This document shows positions 50,849 through 64,000 of a stretch of DNA of 64,000 nucleotides, piece after piece. Source of the DNA: Phoronis australis (Eukaryota; Phoronida; Phoronidae); assembly GCA_002633005.1 (NCBI GenBank), contig NMRA01000139.1, forward strand, positions 132,132-196,131. Direction: 5' to 3'. The notes under the pieces were generated by a model, which worked only from the letters and a program-made list of their open reading frames with translations, was not told the DNA's origin and did not search any database. The translations under genes were made by a program, and so were the position numbers. Each line of letters starts with the position of its first letter. Position 1 is the stretch's first letter.

Positions 50849-53800
50849 ATCAGAACGTGTTGCAATAAAAATTACACTCGAACACTTGAATCTCGTGCTT
50901 TTTGGCAATGGTATTATGTTCGTCAAGCACTTTTATAAACTTGTTTTTGCACCATTGGTGTTTCTTATGTTGTTTGTTGGTGTCCCAGTTGCTTTACTAT
51001 ATTCAACTTTTCAATCCCACCAAATGATCAACTTGGCAAGTATCCGTGTATGCATAATGCTTTCCAACATGATCCCCAGAGCAAGCCTGACTTCCAAAAT
51101 GAGACCTGTAGTACAACATATTTTCCTACATCTGGGACAAACTGTGGTTCTATAGGGACATTCATTACAGAAGTTGTTCTTCTTGCATCAGGTAAGGTAG
51201 TTATCATCAAGTTGCAGATTAATAAATTGCGGAGAATTTTTCACTGCTCGATATCAGACATGCCCAGCACAATCTGTGCATTTCAACTTTCGCTCAGTCA
51301 TGGCTAAATGCCATGTGGCCATGTTAATACAGTTTCAGTGGAAAGTTCCGAGGGATTTACTGATCAACTATCTGTCTCAGAATTATAAAAGAAACGGAGA
51401 CCGTACATAATGTGCGTTTTATGAACACGATACAAATATCACTTTGAGTTGTAACTATGGTTTATCCTAATCACTGAGCTCAGGGTATAGATAGATAACT
51501 TTATTTGTGGAGTATAAAACGTGTTAAGGATCAAACTGGTGTATCACATAGTCCTCTGAAAACAAATAAATTGCAGAATTATAATTTTTTTTAATAAATA
51601 ATGTGAAACACATTATCATTTAGAATTAGATATTAATAATTAAAACATTCTGGGTCATTTGTAAGCAATGGTTAATTTGCATATATGCAGGGATTAATTC
51701 ATAAGTGTAGGTGCTTAAACTGCAGTAATGGTACATTTCACTGTGCTCTCTGGTTACTTTTCAATGCTTTCGTTTATTCTTGCGAACGCTAGAAGCGCCG
51801 CGCAGCGCCATCTTTCAAAACCATTGTTTTGGTTCTTGGTTTGGAGTGGAACTTTTTGTTTTAGTTTTATTACACGACATGAACCATGGATCGAATCGAG
51901 TTCATTGATGGGTTGTTTCAATGGAAAGATTCACCACTCTTCAGTTGTCTCTGCTGGACCATCAGTGTTCTTGGGTCTTTATATGAATATTTTGCTCCTG
52001 TGGGTGAATTAGAAAACAACCATTGGGGCTTGTCAACTGATCGAATGAAATTGGCATATGTACTGAGGCTAATTAAGTCCTTGTTTGCGGCTAGTAAACA
52101 AAAAGCCACAAGAAGGTTGTGATCTCTTCCTCTCAGTCATACTCTATGTGAGGGCACTGTCTTGTATCAGCACCTATCCTTATTCAGATAGGTGTAATGA
52201 ACCCCTGTTCTATCATGGGTCATCAGCCCTAGCAGCAGCAGCAGCAGGAGGAGCCATGGCAACTGGTTCACCATGGCAACCAGGCTGTCAGCTGTTGTCC
52301 GTTTTCAGCCTGCTATTTGTCTATTGGGTTACACCAGCAGCACGAGGTGCTGTGTTCCATCTGAAAGGACTTCTTGCTGGCATGTGGTTAAACTCTTGAG
52401 CCTTTTGAGTGCACATGTTTTATGTTACCTCATTGATATCCAAGTCAGAGAGAGCCACTCTGCACTCTGCCAATCACTGAGACTCATTTACTTCTAGTAC
52501 CAGAAGAACCTGTGTTCCTTAACCCGACTAGACAGCATTGTGAGTATATTTTTAAAACTCACACAGGACTGTTTTAAAATTAGCCGTGAGTTAAATTTGC
52601 CATGACTTGTGTGTGGTTATTTCAGTTTCTCTGCCCTTGGTGTATATATGTGTGTGTGTTTATGTACATACCATGGGTGTAGGTTAATATCGTGCTTGGA
52701 TGACTTGCCCCTAAACTGTTTAATGAGTGTTTTTGCCCTAGCCCAGAAAGATCTTCCCCATGATGGAAGTAAACTGGACAGCATAAGCGCTGTTGATAAT
52801 GAAAAAAATTAGACCAATTTTTTTCTAATTTCTAAACTTGTATGATCAAGAATTTTTACAATTATTCTTTGGAAAATTGACAAGTGGTAGATGTGCGCCA
52901 AGCGTTATGAGTCTTTTGTAGCAAATGACGAGTGAAAACGATATTTATTGTAGGCATCATTATATTTTTGTGTCCTTAGATTATGTTATGTGTAGTGTGG
53001 ATTACACTCGATCTTTAATATTCATTTTCTCCTCCTTTTTTCTGTTGATTTTGCGCAGCAAATGTAGTGGAACGAGAAGAAAACATGTTGCTATTGACCT
53101 AGTTTTTCAGAGGCATGAGATTCAATTGACCAACCAAGCATGGTTCAGTTTTCTAGAGGTCAAGAGCTGGTGCCTGTTTACTCTGGTTTCGAGTATGGTG
53201 GGTCTGAGGGGAATTTCGCGTCATTTACGGAGATTCTTGAAGAAAATACTAAGTGGAAGTTGATGCCAAGATTGACGAAGTAAACATGCGCTTTTAACTT
53301 TGAACCAAGACTAACTTGAAGCGTCGGCACCAACCCGAAACTCGTCCTCTGAACACCGAAATGTTGGCGTGAGTGGGATAGGATCACATTAGGTTAGAAC
53401 GAGTGAAAACAAATATTTGGTGAAGACTGGCTTGAACTCGGGGAAACTGGTGGCTTACTTCTCCAGAGTGAAACCTGTAATTTCCAACTGGTGCTGTTAC
53501 ATGTTATACTGTAAACAGTTCACAGCACAACTGGGGAAATCACCAGGGTTATGTTATGATTCTACCCAGTGTTCATTACTCTCTCAACCAATTACTTATG
53601 GACTCCTGAGAGTTCATTTGCGTGGCATCTTTGTGGAGCGTGCCATTTTGTGTTGTCTTTAAGCCTTGCACAAGGATTTTGGTCTGGGCTCAAGCTAGTA
53701 CTGTTATAGTACAACATTATGTGATATGCACAGTAAACCTGAGCAGACGTTAACGGGAAGTTGTGTGGGAAAAAGATTTCCCTCGCTTGATGGCTTGTAA

Positions 53801-54070
53801 TTCATAACCCAAGCCCAACTCCCAACAATTTTTCTAGCTCTATATCAGTTCCTTTCCCTTCAAAACAATTTCCGCGTGGATTGTTGACATGATCTTGGCC
53901 AGTGCAGCTGCTACGCACGCTGGAACTTGTGAACGGTGGAACTTATGGACATGATCGCTAGCGACAGACTTGTTGCTTTAAATTTTTACTGACCGCAATT
54001 CAAAGTTTCCGTGCAGCACTTAATTGTGGTTCTCGAGGAAATATTCTGTATGTCAAAATGAAAATGGGCA
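50849..54070. other. Non-coding stretch, no gene seen
   Basis: Several open frames of 80-112 codons occur on the + strand (for example 52925-53263). None has paired splice sites plus a family motif. A short (AGC)n-like run lies near 52230. No transposon ends were recognised. Confidence 0.3.
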
Positions 54071-54173
54071 ATAGTCTGATATAACGCGCCCGTATTTTGA
54101 GAACCAGTTTGATGCCCATTATTCAGTGGAGAAAACTGGTTCTCAAAATTTGGGCACATTATATCAGACCATT
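54071..54173. repeat. 103-nt inverted repeat, hairpin of ~41-bp arms
   Basis: The left arm, agtctgatataacgcgccc...ttttgagaaccagttt, pairs with the right arm, aaaactggttctcaaaattt...atatcagacc, with few mismatches. They flank a ~21-nt loop that includes attcagtggag. The loop-plus-right-arm phrase attcagtagagaaaactggttctcaaaat recurs near 61320-61348, so this is a dispersed foldback element. Confidence 0.8.
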
Positions 54174-54258
54174 ACATTAAATACAGTTTGACCAGCAACT
54201 GGATCTGCGTTCATGAAAAAACAGTGCTGTAGGAATGCCCTGCGGTTGGTGAGGTAGG

Positions 54259-54689
54259 ACAAGGTACCTAAACTACACCGTCAACGGACTCATAAACACT
54301 GGCACGGACGCATGAACACGACTCACGGACCTGCAAACACCGTCCACTGACTCACAAACACGGGAATGGACTCACAAAACACGATCCACGCACCCAAATA
54401 CACGGGTCACGGACTCACATTCACGAGGAAACACGGTTAACGGACCGCCATACACGGGTCACGGACTCATCGGCTTCCTGGGTCAGCTGACATCTTTATT
54501 TTGTCCGTAACCCGTGTTTGGCTGTCCGTTAACCGTGTTTCCTCGTGAATGTGAGTCCGTGTCCCGTGTATTTGGGTGCGTGGATCGTGTTTTTGAGTCC
54601 GTTCCCGTGTTTGTGAGTCAGTGGACGGCGTTTGCAGGTCCGTGAGTCGTGTTTATGAGTTCGTTGACCGTGTAGTTTAGGTACCTTGT
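54259..54689. mobile_element. 431-bp foldback element built of ~21-bp repeated units
   Basis: The left arm (54259-54466, 208 bp) and right arm (54503-54689, 187 bp) are near-identical inverted copies around a 36-bp loop. Their termini are ACAAGGTACCTAAACTACAC and its complement. AGG flanks both sides (54256-54258 and 54690-54692), a likely 3-bp target duplication. Each arm is itself an array of about eight ~21-bp units of the form gactcacaaacacgggtcacg. The left arm has one extra 20-bp unit (tggcacggacgcatgaacac), which accounts for the length difference. A transcript would fold into one very long hairpin. Confidence 0.9.
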
Positions 54690-56189
54690 AGGAATAGTGG
54701 CTGTCCTTTGAAGGCTGTCTGTAGTTCTTAAACAACCCACTCACTCACTCAAAATTCATTTCCTAAATGTTGTTTTAAATGATTAGAAATTAATTTCCGA
54801 ATGTCGGGTGATCAGATTTGTTATCATGTGTCCTCTGAGATATGACCTTTGACGTCATATTCTGTGTACTTTGGGAAACTCAAAATCTACATTTTTTTTC
54901 AAATTAGGGAAAAATAAATTTGATAATCTTTTGTTTGAAGTAGAACTTACAGGCTAATTCCTTATTTCTGTCATTGCCTGACCAAATTAGTTTGAAATTC
55001 AACATATAGCGACGATGTGAATATGAAGTAGGTTGAAAATTGCCTGATGTTTTTAAGAAAAAGTTTTGTAGCAAAAATTACCACCTCCCCCCCATAAATC
55101 TCTCGACTGTATGCAGTAACTATCGTGACGTGACGTGATATTGGGGAATAACACTGCATGGTGCCAATCTCGCAAGGTCCGTCATTAGTTCAAAGGTCAC
55201 CTATTTGCAGAATCTTGTTTTCATATTTACAAGTTGTCAATAAATACAACTGCACCAATAGCGTGGATTATGTTAAAATAGCATTATAGCATTGTCATTG
55301 AGTTCCTGCTGTACATTACCATAGATAGGTGGTGCAAATACATCTTATTAAACACACCAAAAATAAGCATAACAGCACTTGTTGAAAACTTGAATTGTGC
55401 CTGTTTACTGAACTTAATAATTTCTTCTGGCTGTTGAAAAATCATGTAAGAAGTTCGTCACTCTGTCAAAGGCTTCCTTTTACAACTACAAAAATTTACA
55501 AAAGTTTTCTTTTAATACTGTCTACGCTAAGCTGTAAGCAAAAATATACACATTTTGGCAATACAGAGACTTTGGTCTTTTAAGGATCACAACGTTAAAA
55601 AGACACCTGTCTCGTATCCCGCTGAATTAAGGACAAAATTTCTCCCATTTGAAACGGTGTCTAAAATTTGGGATTCCGAATATACGATCTGAAATTGAAT
55701 TTTCTTAATTCTAGGAATAGGCAAATGAGCGAGTTTATCATATTTCTCAACAGTGTTGTAGCTAAACGAATGCAAACTGGTACTGAAACAAAACACATTA
55801 AACCAATGCTTTTTCAGCGTTGAAGATGTATTTGATGTTATGATAAGTAGGGATAAATGAACGGCAGGGGAAAAGAAAAGCTGGACTTCTCACTTTAGAG
55901 TGAAGCTTTTTTCATGCACCCACATACATGCGTATGTATTGTGTCGTCTTCTGATTCCCCCTGGCTTCTAGTGCTATATTTCCAAAACCCCTTCGTGGAT
56001 TTTCTTGAAATTTTGCACACAAGTTCCTATCTTGGATACTTTTTGTCTGTTCTTCAATATCTTCGAAGTTCATTGAAGGATCTGTATCAAAATTTGTTCT
56101 AGTTGAGGAGAGTACGGCTATCCTTGTCTGAGTACAGTGGCATACCCTAATGGAAATTAAGGTTTTTGCATGTGACTTGTGGCTCTACC
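54690..56189. other. Non-coding stretch, no gene seen
   Basis: No supported coding or RNA gene is present. Short frames on both strands lack motifs. The stretch ends with GCTCTACC (56182-56189), the left target-site duplication of the next element. Confidence 0.35.
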
Positions 56190-56682
56190 CAGGCCTTCAT
56201 CCAGGATTTTGAAAATAGGGTGTCCAAAATGGGATTCCCAATATTCCAGGGCGTCCATGATTCTGACGCGTAACCCCCCACCCCCAGCAATACCCCCAAA
56301 CACACAGATTTTTTTACAAAAAATGAATAGATCAAGGTTTTTACCTCTAAGTTTATAAAACAGCCTTCTATGGTGAGCATTTTTACTCAAAAAAACTGTG
56401 TAGACCAAGACTTTTACAATGCTGTCAATCAAGTGTCAAAATAGCAACAATGCATATACTTTGTATATACATTGTATATTTCTTCCTGCTTTGAAAAAAA
56501 GAGACCCCACTGTGAGCCTTCAGAGGCTTCCTAGTATTCATTACAATGTGTGAGTCCAAACTTGAAAGGTTGCTATTGACAGTGGGTGTCCAAATGATAC
56601 ATTGGGCATCCTTGCCAGGGCGTCCAGATTAGTGCTAGGGCGTCCATTTGGACGCCCAGGACGTACGCTGCATAAAGGCCTG
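56190..56682. mobile_element. 493-bp hAT-superfamily non-autonomous element with perfect 8-bp TSD
   Basis: The left end, CAGGCCTTCAT, and right end, ATAAAGGCCTG, are short imperfect inverted repeats. They are flanked by identical 8-mers GCTCTACC at 56182-56189 and 56683-56690. An 8-bp duplication plus CAGG...CCTG ends is the hAT signature. The phrase agggcgtcca occurs several times internally. There is no transposase frame, so it is non-autonomous. Confidence 0.9.
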
Positions 56683-57594
56683 GCTCTACCTCAGTGGATG
56701 TTGATGAAGTTTGGCAAATGCAAGTTTCAGTCAAAGACACAACAGCACTTGCCTCGTTTCAGGAGCACTTGACTAATTCTGCGCACCCTAGTGGCATTTT
56801 CATTTCATTTACTAATTACATGATGCTAATTTTATTGGAAACATACCATTAGCGGTACAGTCGTGGGCGCATTTCAACGCTTTACATTGCTCTTGTTTTT
56901 ATTCAGGCACAAAGTGGATATTAATTTTGAGTTAATCTGGTACAGTTTATTAGAAGTTTGGTATGAAAGTGTCTGTTTTGGGTGCAGAATTTATAACCTG
57001 TACACACGTAATATGCATACATTGTCTGTTACATTAACAAAGCTTTAACCCAATTAATTGTCTGTCACCAACGAGCCTTTCTAAGAGCCCATGTTCATCT
57101 CAAGTGATTTGTCGCGCAAAGTAATTCTGCGAGATTCATGGCTTTGATCTCCTGAGTGGTCATTATTCCTGGGACCCAGTATTTCTTTGTTCATTACCAG
57201 TAAGTTGTGTTCATTTTACATGCCATTAAGTCAATGCTGTTGTCGGCATCACCTGTGTTTGCATGACTCATTACCTGCAGTTATGCTTGGAAACTGTTCT
57301 ATAGAGCTATATGTTAATCTATCATTGAAATAAAAATTAAAAGTTTGCCCTGTGTGGCTGGCTAAAAACAAAAATGAAGTTGGGCCTTTTTATTCATAAC
57401 ATTCGCAATATTTATCACCAAATAGGGTTCTACTTCTGTTACCAATAACAACAAGGTTCAAGACAATACTTCAGACTTTACTGGGGTTGGCCATTCTTAA
57501 AATTGCGAATTCTGAAATGGAGATGTGTGTGTATGCGACAGCAATAATGGAAGTTTAAAACCAAGTAATTTCACAGTGTGCAAAATAGGGGTAT

Positions 57595-57666
57595 GGTAAA
57601 ATCTCAGTTTCGGACAAAAAGATATGTAAAATTGATGCTTTTGTCCGATATTGGTGAGATTTTACC
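57595..57666. repeat. 72-nt hairpin of pre-miRNA size
   Basis: The arm ggtaaaatctca...tcggacaaaa pairs with ttttgtccgatattggtgag plus attttacc across a ~19-nt loop. There is one internal bulge (gttt against a longer segment). Its length fits a microRNA precursor, but a short foldback transposon gives the same picture. A tandem array starts five bases downstream. Confidence 0.65.
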
Positions 57667-57671
57667 GTAAC

Positions 57672-57749
57672 AGCCATGTGGACATAGGGGAGAGATGAGC
57701 CATGTGGACGTAGGGGAGAGGCAAGCCATGTGGACGCAGGGGAAAGACA
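57672..57749 (+). repeat. Three tandem 26-bp units
   Basis: Units start at 57672, 57698 and 57724. Each begins agccatgtggac and continues with a (g/c)aggg-type core and a purine-rich end. Few differences separate them, so the array is young. Confidence 0.85.
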
Positions 57750-58680
57750 TTTAATTAAGTTTGACAAGGTGATGTTAGGTGGTCTTAATTACCATAAGGC
57801 AGAGAGCATCAGAAGTCAGTTACAGGATTCTCCTGTGTTTGATATGTAGGTGATCAGTCTGGCAACAGACTGGAAACCTACTTGTGTTGATGACTTAGTC
57901 ACCACAGTAAACTAGTTCCGTACAAAAACGATGACCAAAAATGACCGTGTCCACTGTGTTCTTCAAAGCTTGTTCTAAGGTGACATATTTAAATGTCTCT
58001 CGATCTGTTTAAAAATATAGCGACCAGTTTGCAAAAAAGTCATCGCGATTGCTAATGATGTCTTTCCTGCTTTAAATTATAACCTTAACAACAATTGGCA
58101 GTAGCTGATTAACAGTGAATAAAGGCCACTTAGTGGGTAGCGAGGCCGGTAAATGTGTACTTTTAGTGTGACTATAAATGGCACTACAGAGAACGTCAAC
58201 CACTGAACGCTTCTGACACGTTTTTTGGCGTTGACGTGCATACGACACATTTTTGTTGTGGAGAACAGCGACGTAATTTTCAAAGATGGCGATATTGCTA
58301 CCAGAGGTTCAAACCATGTTCGTTTCAAACTTGATTGTGCTTTGTATTTTTACAGTGAGACATTTGGGAAAGTTAGATTTTGACCTTTTTTGTTGCCAGC
58401 CGAAAGGTTAATCGCAGTATGTATTACAAGTGTTTACTCAGCTTTGTGTTGATGAAAAATTGAAATTTCGGCCAAGGTGCCCTATTGGTTGTTGTAGCCA
58501 AATTGCCCCTCCCCCCACACACTGTAGTGGCCCAGGTGTCTTTTGAATGAACTATTGGCATTATTACTACGCAAATTGAAGACTTCTAGTTCTAGGGAAT
58601 TGATCAGTTTGATGGACAAACAACTTACTTTTAGAATTGAGACTACGTATATTTATATTCCTTGGTTCCTTTTAAATGGT

Positions 58681-58924
58681 GATAATATTAAATAAAGATC
58701 CCTTTTGGAACCGAAAAGCCACACCTTGAGGTTATCGGTGTATAGCCGTTTCGTCCATATCTCATGGACTTGTTTCACTACCAGGTGCGCCCTCTTTCAT
58801 TTTTATTGTTTTTAGTCCACAACAAAAGAGGGTGCACCTGGTGGTGAACCAAGTCGGTGACATATGGACGAAACAGTAAGGTATGGCTGTTTGGTTCCAA
58901 AAGGGGTCTTTATTCACAATTATC
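58681..58924. mobile_element. 244-bp imperfect inverted-repeat element
   Basis: The left arm holds aataaagatcccttttggaa, gtttcgtccatat and ccaggtgcgccctcttt. The right arm holds their complements in reverse order, with about one mismatch in eight and a small gap. The central loop is T/A-rich. No target duplication was resolved, so the ends are approximate. It is probably a MITE. Confidence 0.75.
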
Positions 58925-59104
58925 TCATTCGGGATCATTGGACTTCACTAGGTTATTAGTTTTGACCACGAAACAACAATATCCATCACATTTTTGTGAT
59001 TTCATTGCAACTCAATTCTCGCTGTTTCATGCCAGACATTCGCTGAAATCAAAGTCTGTGACTTAATCGGTTAAACACCCTTAAAATACATTTTTCAATT
59101 AGAA

Positions 59105-59170
59105 TTTAGCTGTGCCAGCAGAGCGTTGGGCTGTATCCGTGGGAGTTTGAGGTTTGATTTGCACTAGGCT
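59105..59170 (+). mobile_element. Possible tRNA-derived SINE fragment
   Basis: agctgtgccagcagagcgtt followed by gaggtttgatttgcac resembles a degraded A box and B box at tRNA-like spacing. It is too diverged to name the parent tRNA or to be a functional gene. Confidence 0.3.
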
Positions 59171-59358
59171 TGGTCTCAGATATTCACTTTTCTCACCTAT
59201 AATGTCCCTTAACCATTTTTATGAAATCTTATTCAATGCTAATAGTGAGGCTCCTTAAAAGTTGACAGATAACCAGGCCATTACCAGTGCTGACTGCAAC
59301 AGGCCTTGTTTCCAAAATTCTCTATTTCCATGGCAACTAAGTGTTGTTTTCTTTCCAG

Positions 59359-59449
59359 CAGACAGTTGTGAAACCTCCAAGGGTCAGTCTACGAAAGTGA
59401 TCGACAGTAGTACGAGTGGAACTACAAGTGAACGTAACCAGGGGTGACT
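59359..59449 (+). other. Mef2: MEF2 5' UTR portion of the first coding exon
   Basis: An acceptor (gttgttttctttccag) ends at 59358, so the MEF2 first coding exon is preceded by at least one upstream non-coding exon. The ATG at 59450 has A at -3 and G at +4, a good context. A TGA in another frame (59445-59447) ends two bases before the ATG and overlaps its -3 position, the arrangement expected if an upstream frame terminates and ribosomes reinitiate. Confidence 0.7.
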
Positions 59450-62136
<2,687 letters not shown>

Positions 62137-62226
62137 GTATATATTTGGTGCAGTTTATCTTTTATGAAAGAATATAAGATTTCTCTTGTCCACCATACTA
62201 TGCCAAAAATTGGTGTGGTTTTACAG
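62137..62226 (-). repeat. Dispersed 'ATATGGCGGACAAG' family, inverted copy
   Basis: On the minus strand it reads ggcatagtatggtggacaag, then agaaatc and tttcataaaagataaactg. This closely matches the copy at 16222 and shows that the family inserts in both orientations. Confidence 0.65.
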
Positions 62227-63636
62227 CTGTAATATCATTTCCGGGGGTCATCGCCCAACCTACTAGTAGTTTCAGTACTAACACTTGTTATGACGTTGTT
62301 TGTCAAGTTTGATGAATCACCGATGGCAAATTGTGTCAAAACACTTCCTTCATTGAGAGATGGATCGCACCGCCTCGGCATGGTCGATCTTTATGCGTAA
62401 CGACTCAGAAGTTGTGTGGCGTCTTTGGAATGTGCAGAGCATCGTCGAACAGGATGTACAATAAATTGTTGGTCACGTGATTGATGCACGGCGTATTTTT
62501 AATCTTCTAGTTGTCAGCCAGTTCTACATATGTCCCTGCTTCTCAAGCAGTCAAGGTTGCTGTGCTATGCGTACCATGTCCGGTCTTCACACCTGGTCAA
62601 CTCGGTCGTGAATTAATCGTCAAATATACCTTTATCATTAGTATTCGCCTGTATTATTGCTCATGTTGAGCCTTCCCGCTATTCTTCTCCAAAGTATTTA
62701 GAACAATTTTATTTTTTTTAAATCCTGAAACAAACATTTGATATTAAGAGATTTTGGTCTATTTTAAACTTAGTTTGTGCCGTTTTGATGTGAGGAAACA
62801 ACGTGTTTCCAGCAAATTAATTAGCCTTCAAAATGTGGCATAATGACAGTTTTGTTGTCACTTACTTTTGAGGAAGTTCCACCTTATGCCTTGATGTTCT
62901 CTTATGGAGAAGTTTACTCTGTGTCCAACTTATACTTGAACTCCTTGTTTTGTATTGCTGTTGCCTCATCAGAACATTTACACTTTGTACTTTTACTGGC
63001 CAAGTCTACCTTTATTATGGAGTGAATACGATTTTTACTTGGAAATCTTGATTTCATAATATCAAAATGTTTGTGGTTGAGAAGACTTCATTGAACATGG
63101 AAAGGTGGAAATAGGATTAGAGAAGTAAAGAGCTGTTTCCTGCCTGCCCCCTGTTGTCATAGTATGTGGTAGCCTAGTTTTTATTGAATCGCGATCTTCA
63201 AAACAGTTTCTTGGAATCTGCCCTGTGCTGATGGCTGGTCCAATGTGATTTGTTGTGGCATTAGTAATTAGTGTCTTTCGTAGTCAATTACTGATGGTGC
63301 TCAGCTTGTAACACTCCCCGTGTGTTGTCTGAGAATACACTGTTTGCCTACATGGTAAACACTATAACCAGCCCCAGTGAAGTAGCCTCTGCCGTTTGTT
63401 GGTTGTAGTACAGTTATCTCCCCTGATGCAACTGGCTGGCAGATGTGGATTGGGTTTGATCAACAGGCTCTGCAGACTGATGCTGGGAATTTTTCTGAGC
63501 AGATGTCGGTGCCATGACGTTCTTGCAATTTCTGTATCAGCTGCAGTCTGGCTAGGTACTGGCATCCAGTAGTTGACTTGGGTTCTGCTAGCGGCTTAGA
63601 AGTTCATCACTTGTTACGCCATAGACATAAAGCCAA
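62227..63636. other. MEF2 intron sequence, no exon seen
   Basis: I looked for the next MEF2 exon, which in relatives continues with (A/T)L.KK, and did not find it. Short frames on both strands have no motif. The gene must continue past 64000. Confidence 0.5.
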
Positions 63637-63862
63637 TTTAGGACACTATATTGCCGACAAGTAAAAATTTCTTTTTTCATAAAAGATATGTAGCCCCTTA
63701 TGAATACCGTTTTGAATATCTACATGATAGCTACTATCAGACAGGGATTCTGGGAACTGTGGCCATTTGTAATTAATGTTAGTAACCTTTGAAAAAATTA
63801 AAGAAGACAAATTATGGCAATTATTGTTGTCCATAAGTGGTAAGATTTTACTGACCTTCATT
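63637..63862 (+). repeat. Dispersed 'ATATGGCGGACAAG' family, copy near 63.7 kb
   Basis: It starts aggacactatattgccgaca, continues aagtaaaaatttcttttttc and ataaaagatatgtagcc, and ends with attatggcaattattgttgt and ggtaagattttactgacc. This is the most complete copy in the window and defines both ends of the shared region. Confidence 0.7.
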
Positions 63863-64000
63863 GCAACCTCATACTATTGTGGTAGAATAGATAAGGTGTC
63901 TTGAGACAGTGTTATCCATGTGGGCTAGCTTTGCTCGACATGTTTCCGAGAAATGGTTATCAAAGATATTTGGATTGTTCTGGTCATACCTACGTTATGA

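Noticed and set aside
50498-50938. 146-codon frame with repeated CFCN-like segments
   Set aside because: The repetition comes from the 32-36-bp minisatellite beneath it.

Overview
The window is genomic DNA from an animal, almost certainly an invertebrate. It is AT-rich, its genes are split by GT-AG introns, and it is full of short DNA transposons and foldback elements. It carries a MEF2-type MADS-box gene whose first two coding exons split exactly where animal MEF2 genes do. DUF6589 proteins and RecQ-like helicases of the kind seen here are, from memory, common in cnidarians, amphioxus, echinoderms and hemichordates. The sequence does not let me choose between these groups.

Region 1 (about 0.7-11.5 kb) holds two convergent multi-exon genes. 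On the + strand is an intact five-exon gene for a 946-residue DUF6589-domain protein with an N-terminal Cys4 motif (777-6618). On the - strand is an intact three-exon gene for a compact 449-residue RecQ-type helicase (11450-9333). A 1385-bp non-autonomous DNA transposon with 31-bp perfect terminal inverted repeats lies between their 3' ends. A transposase-like protein facing a helicase suggests a large helicase-encoding DNA transposon (Academ/AcademH-like) or its domesticated remains. I could not find outer termini, so this is inference.

Region 2 (about 12-59 kb) has no convincingly coding gene. It is probably the very long 5' part of the MEF2 gene or intergenic DNA. It contains a CR1/L2-like LINE tail, a tRNA-derived SINE head, two or three hAT-like short elements with target-site duplications, several inverted-repeat elements, and a dispersed family with about seven copies. 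The most striking piece is a 431-bp foldback built from repeated ~21-bp units. Candidate small exons at 12157-12348 and 31377-31425, if spliced to 59359, would give a continuous 94-codon upstream frame ending two bases before the MEF2 start codon. This is speculative.

Region 3 (59.36-64 kb) is the 5' coding end of the MEF2 orthologue. Exon 59450-59503 and exon 61767-61970 together encode residues 1-86, the MADS box plus most of the MEF2 domain. The second exon ends at a GC rather than GT donor. The gene continues beyond the window. Its first coding intron holds a near-perfect 156-nt hairpin.
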